In this document: positions 61,745-64,000 of the stretch, in pieces
How the letters are laid out: each line of letters starts with the position of its first letter
How positions within the stretch are numbered: position 1 is the first letter of the stretch
Notes under the pieces: generated by a model
Databases searched by the model: none
What the model was told of the DNA's origin: nothing
What the model saw: only the letters and a program-made list of their open reading frames with translations
Program-made: the position numbers and the translations under genes
Assembly: GCA_050246945.1 (NCBI GenBank)
Contig: JBFWVC010000012.1
Span: forward strand, 62,001 to 126,000
Direction of reading: 5' to 3'
DNA: 64,000 bases
Source of the DNA: JAEUMD01 sp050246945
GTDB lineage: Bacteria > Pseudomonadota > Alphaproteobacteria > Rhizobiales > Hyphomicrobiaceae

Positions 61745-63646
61745 ATGCCCATCCGCCAATTGTCGCCGGAAACCGTCAACCGCATTGCTGCCGGCGAGGT
61801 GATCGAGCGCCCTGCGAGCGTGGTGAAGGAACTCGTGGAGAATGCCATCGATGCGGGCGCCCACGACATCGAGATCGTCATGTCCGGCGGAGGCCTCTCG
61901 CTGATCCGTGTTATCGACGATGGCGAGGGCATGTCGCCCGACGACCTTGCTCTGGCCGTCGAGCGGCACGCCACCTCCAAGCTATCCGAGGACGACTTGT
62001 TCGACATCCGCACGCTTGGCTTTCGCGGCGAGGCATTGCCCTCCATCGGGTCTGTCGCCCGCCTGGAGATCGCCTCGCGTCGGCAAGGTGCCGCACTGGC
62101 TTTCGGTCTCGTTGTCGATCGCGGCAGGAAGAGCGGCATCGGCCCTGCGGCAGCAAACGCGGGTACGCGCGTCGAGGTGCGCGATCTGTTCTCCGCCACG
62201 CCTGCGCGCTTGAAGTTTCTGAAGTCTGAGCGCGCCGAGAACATGGCGGCTTTGGAGGTCGTGCGTCGCATCGCCATGGCCAGTCCTGCAATCGGCTTCA
62301 CCGTGACGACGGGCGAACGCGCCAGCTTGAAATTGCCGGCCACCGCCGATACGCCCGATGGCCTGCTCGCGCGCCTCGGCCGCATCATGGGCCGCGAATT
62401 CGTGGATGACGCGTTGGCAATCTCGGGCGAGCGGGATGGCGTCCGTCTGCAGGGCTTTGCGGGATTGCCGACGCTGCACCGCGGCGATCAGAGCCAGCAG
62501 TATCTTTTCGTCAACGGCCGTCCCGTGAAGGACCGTCTGCTCGTCGGCGCCGTGCGCGCGGCCTATGGCGACCTGATCCCGAGAGGACGCTTCCCCCTCC
62601 TGGCATTGTTCGTAACGCTCGATCCGCGTGCCGTGGACGTCAACGTGCATCCGACCAAGGCCGAGGTGCGCTTCCGCGATGCGGGCGCGGTGCGCTCGCT
62701 GATCATCGGCGGCGTCCGCTCGGCACTGGAGGCGGCCGGTCATCGCGCTTCCGCACAAGGCGGCGCTGCGACCATCGAGGCACTCGTAGCATCCGTTGCC
62801 GCATCTCATCGGTCGGGTGGCTTCGACGCGAAGGGCATGAGCGGGGGATCGTTGCCGAACACTGCAATGCCGCGCGAGTCCCAAGCCCCTGGATATGCAA
62901 CGTCCCCCAGCGGATGGAGCGGCGCTCAACGCGGATTGAGCCCAGCATCTCCCTCGCAACGGCAGGCGGGTTTTGCCGAGGCCATGCAGGCCCCCTTTGG
63001 CGATATCGACCGGCCGAGCGCCGACAGCGCGGCCGGTTCCGATCCAATTCCCGACGAGATCCTGGACCGTCCGCTGGGCGCCGCCCGCGCGCAGCTGCAC
63101 GAGACCTATATCGTGGCTCAGACCCGAACGTCCGTTGTCATCGTCGATCAGCACGCCGCACACGAGCGCCTTGTCTATGAACGCCTGAAGAAATCGCTGG
63201 CGAATGGCGATGTGGCGCGCCAGGGGCTGTTGATCCCAGTCATCGTCAATGTGGCAGATGCGGAAGCCGAGGTTCTGGCCGAGCGTGCCGATCAGCTTGC
63301 CGAGCTGGGTCTCGTCATCGAGCCCTTCGGCGAGGGCGCCGTTGCCGTACGCGAGGTACCCGCCTTGATTGGAAATGGCGACGTCGCCGGCCTCGTGAAA
63401 GACGTCGCTGCCGAGATCCTGACCGAAGGCCAGGGCTTCGCGCTCACGGATCGGCTGGAGGCGATTGCCTCCCGCATGGCCTGTCACGGCAGCGTGCGCG
63501 CTGGCCGGCGTCTGACCGGAGAGGAAATGAATGCGCTTCTGCGCGAAATGGAAGCGACGCCCTATTCGGGTCAATGCAACCACGGCCGGCCCACCTACGT
63601 GGAGCTGAAGTTGTCCGACATCGAGCGTCTGTTCGGTCGCCGCTGA
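61745..63646 (+). CDS. mutL: DNA mismatch repair protein MutL with endonuclease motif
   Basis: 633 residues; GGAGG 9 bases before ATG. N-terminal GHKL ATPase: ENAIDAGAHDIEI, VIDDGEGMSPDDL, RHATSKL, GFRGEALPSIGSV, and the transducer VNVHPTKAEVRF. After a disordered linker (about 345-440), the C-terminal dimerisation domain holds DQHAAHERLVYE (from D468), matching the DQHA(x)2E(x)4E metal endonuclease motif. SRMACHGSVRAG and CNHGRPTY follow, the latter with Asn in place of the usual Pro. It should nick DNA itself after MutS activation, as in bacteria without MutH. Confidence 0.96.
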   Translation: MPIRQLSPETVNRIAAGEVIERPASVVKELVENAIDAGAHDIEIVMSGGGLSLIRVIDDGEGMSPDDLALAVERHATSKLSEDDLFDIRTLGFRGEALPSIGSVARLEIASRRQGAALAFGLVVDRGRKSGIGPAAANAGTRVEVRDLFSATPARLKFLKSERAENMAALEVVRRIAMASPAIGFTVTTGERASLKLPATADTPDGLLARLGRIMGREFVDDALAISGERDGVRLQGFAGLPTLHRGDQSQQYLFVNGRPVKDRLLVGAVRAAYGDLIPRGRFPLLALFVTLDPRAVDVNVHPTKAEVRFRDAGAVRSLIIGGVRSALEAAGHRASAQGGAATIEALVASVAASHRSGGFDAKGMSGGSLPNTAMPRESQAPGYATSPSGWSGAQRGLSPASPSQRQAGFAEAMQAPFGDIDRPSADSAAGSDPIPDEILDRPLGAARAQLHETYIVAQTRTSVVIVDQHAAHERLVYERLKKSLANGDVARQGLLIPVIVNVADAEAEVLAERADQLAELGLVIEPFGEGAVAVREVPALIGNGDVAGLVKDVAAEILTEGQGFALTDRLEAIASRMACHGSVRAGRRLTGEEMNALLREMEATPYSGQCNHGRPTYVELKLSDIERLFGRR

Positions 63647-63664
63647 GCCTTTTGGCTGTGTTCG

Positions 63665-64000
63665 TCATGCACCATGCGCCGGACCGCGCCCGTTGCCCGC
63701 CTCAACGATGAGCAGCACGCCGCCGATCCCGACGAGGATCGGCACCAGCATCGCCAGGTCGAATGCCGGCACCACGATGAGCCCAGCCCATGCAGCAAGC
63801 GTCTGTAATGCGTAGGCCGTGAGCGGCGCAAATGCGCTCATCGCGAGAAAGTTGGCTGTCCCGATCTTCACCACCGAGGAGAATTGCAGGAACGTCATGG
63901 CGGTCAGGATCGCCGTGCCGAACACGATCGCGAGAAGGATCGTCGGTCCATGTGCGAAAGCAGCCAGTGGCGGCACCACTGCTCCAAGGTTCGTCATGCC
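63665..64000 (-). CDS. C-terminal part of a multi-span membrane protein, probably DMT/EamA transporter (5' end outside the window)
   Basis: The frame is open to the right edge. At least 111 codons with four hydrophobic segments (ILLAIVFGTAILTAMTFLQFSS, TANFLAMSAFAPLTAYALQTLA, LIVVPAFDLAMLVPILVGIGGVLLIVEAG). The spacing and the final GGVLLIVEAG are typical of the last helices of EamA/DMT-type transporters, but the visible part is too short for certainty. ATG 63997 may be internal. It converges on mutL with an 18-base gap. Confidence 0.5.
   Translation of the reverse strand, partial: GMTNLGAVVPPLAAFAHGPTILLAIVFGTAILTAMTFLQFSSVVKIGTANFLAMSAFAPLTAYALQTLAAWAGLIVVPAFDLAMLVPILVGIGGVLLIVEAGNGRGPAHGA

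Noticed and set aside
61982..63583. 533-codon minus-strand frame opposite mutL
   Set aside because: Shadow of a strongly conserved gene; no motif.

Overview
ORGANISM. The window looks like a chromosome segment of an alphaproteobacterium, most likely of the order Hyphomicrobiales (Rhizobiales). The inference rests on the Rhizobium-etli-type asparaginase, the TIGR03808-like TAT-exported repeat protein, MeaB next to a DUF900 hydrolase, the block ileS-lspA-lipoprotein-M16-M16-pgi-mutL, a MutL with an endonuclease motif (no MutH expected), and the many periplasmic sulfatase and TRAP genes. No species can be named from the sequence alone. LAYOUT. 1-5 kb: the 3' end of acetate kinase, a flavin split-barrel protein, a 62-aa membrane protein, tRNA-Pro(CGG), tRNA-Gln(UUG), and a membrane-fusion protein with its small membrane partner. 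5.2-6.2 kb: a graveyard with a SulP C-terminus, an AraC C-terminus and a MITE-like repeat. 6.8-28.6 kb: an accessory region built around two periplasmic arylsulfatases. It holds two DUF2092 proteins, an 8-heme cytochrome with HEAT/TPR tail, a BASS transporter, two Crp/Fnr regulators, an AraC regulator divergent from the larger sulfatase, and a co-directional run sulfatase - DUF3604 - PpiC-type isomerase - HupE/UreJ - DUF2092 - small secreted protein - outer-membrane barrel, followed by an L,D-transpeptidase. 29.1-35.5 kb: an L-serine dehydratase fragment and a GntR - TRAP(P,Q,M) - DUF3604 cluster. 35.9-40.9 kb: one giant glycine-rich autotransporter. 41.8-64 kb: mostly ordinary chromosomal genes (asparaginase, TAT repeat protein, pyroglutamyl peptidase, MeaB, DUF900 hydrolase, secreted proteins of unknown role, a YiiX-like amidase, ileS, lspA, lipoprotein, M16 pair, pgi, mutL, and a truncated transporter at the edge). 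HOW IT FITS. The best candidate for an undescribed system is the 17.1-26.1 kb run. A secreted sulfatase and a secreted PHP-like DUF3604 metalloprotein are encoded with an envelope foldase, a HupE-type metal transporter-like membrane protein, DUF2092 with a tiny partner, and a barrel. I infer a periplasmic pathway that works on a sulfated or otherwise esterified organic substrate; the substrate is unknown. A second, non-exported DUF3604 protein is tied to a TRAP importer and a GntR regulator, which suggests the same enzyme type is used on both sides of the inner membrane. REPEATS. Three interspersed repeat families were found by eye. Family A (about 145 bp, two tandem hairpins inside CTAGTGT-type terminal inverted repeats, 3 copies) supplies the TAG stop codon of two genes. 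Family B (at least 5 copies) and family C (3 copies, one containing another gene's stop codon) also lie near gene ends. A, B and C are stacked together at 28.6-29.1 kb.
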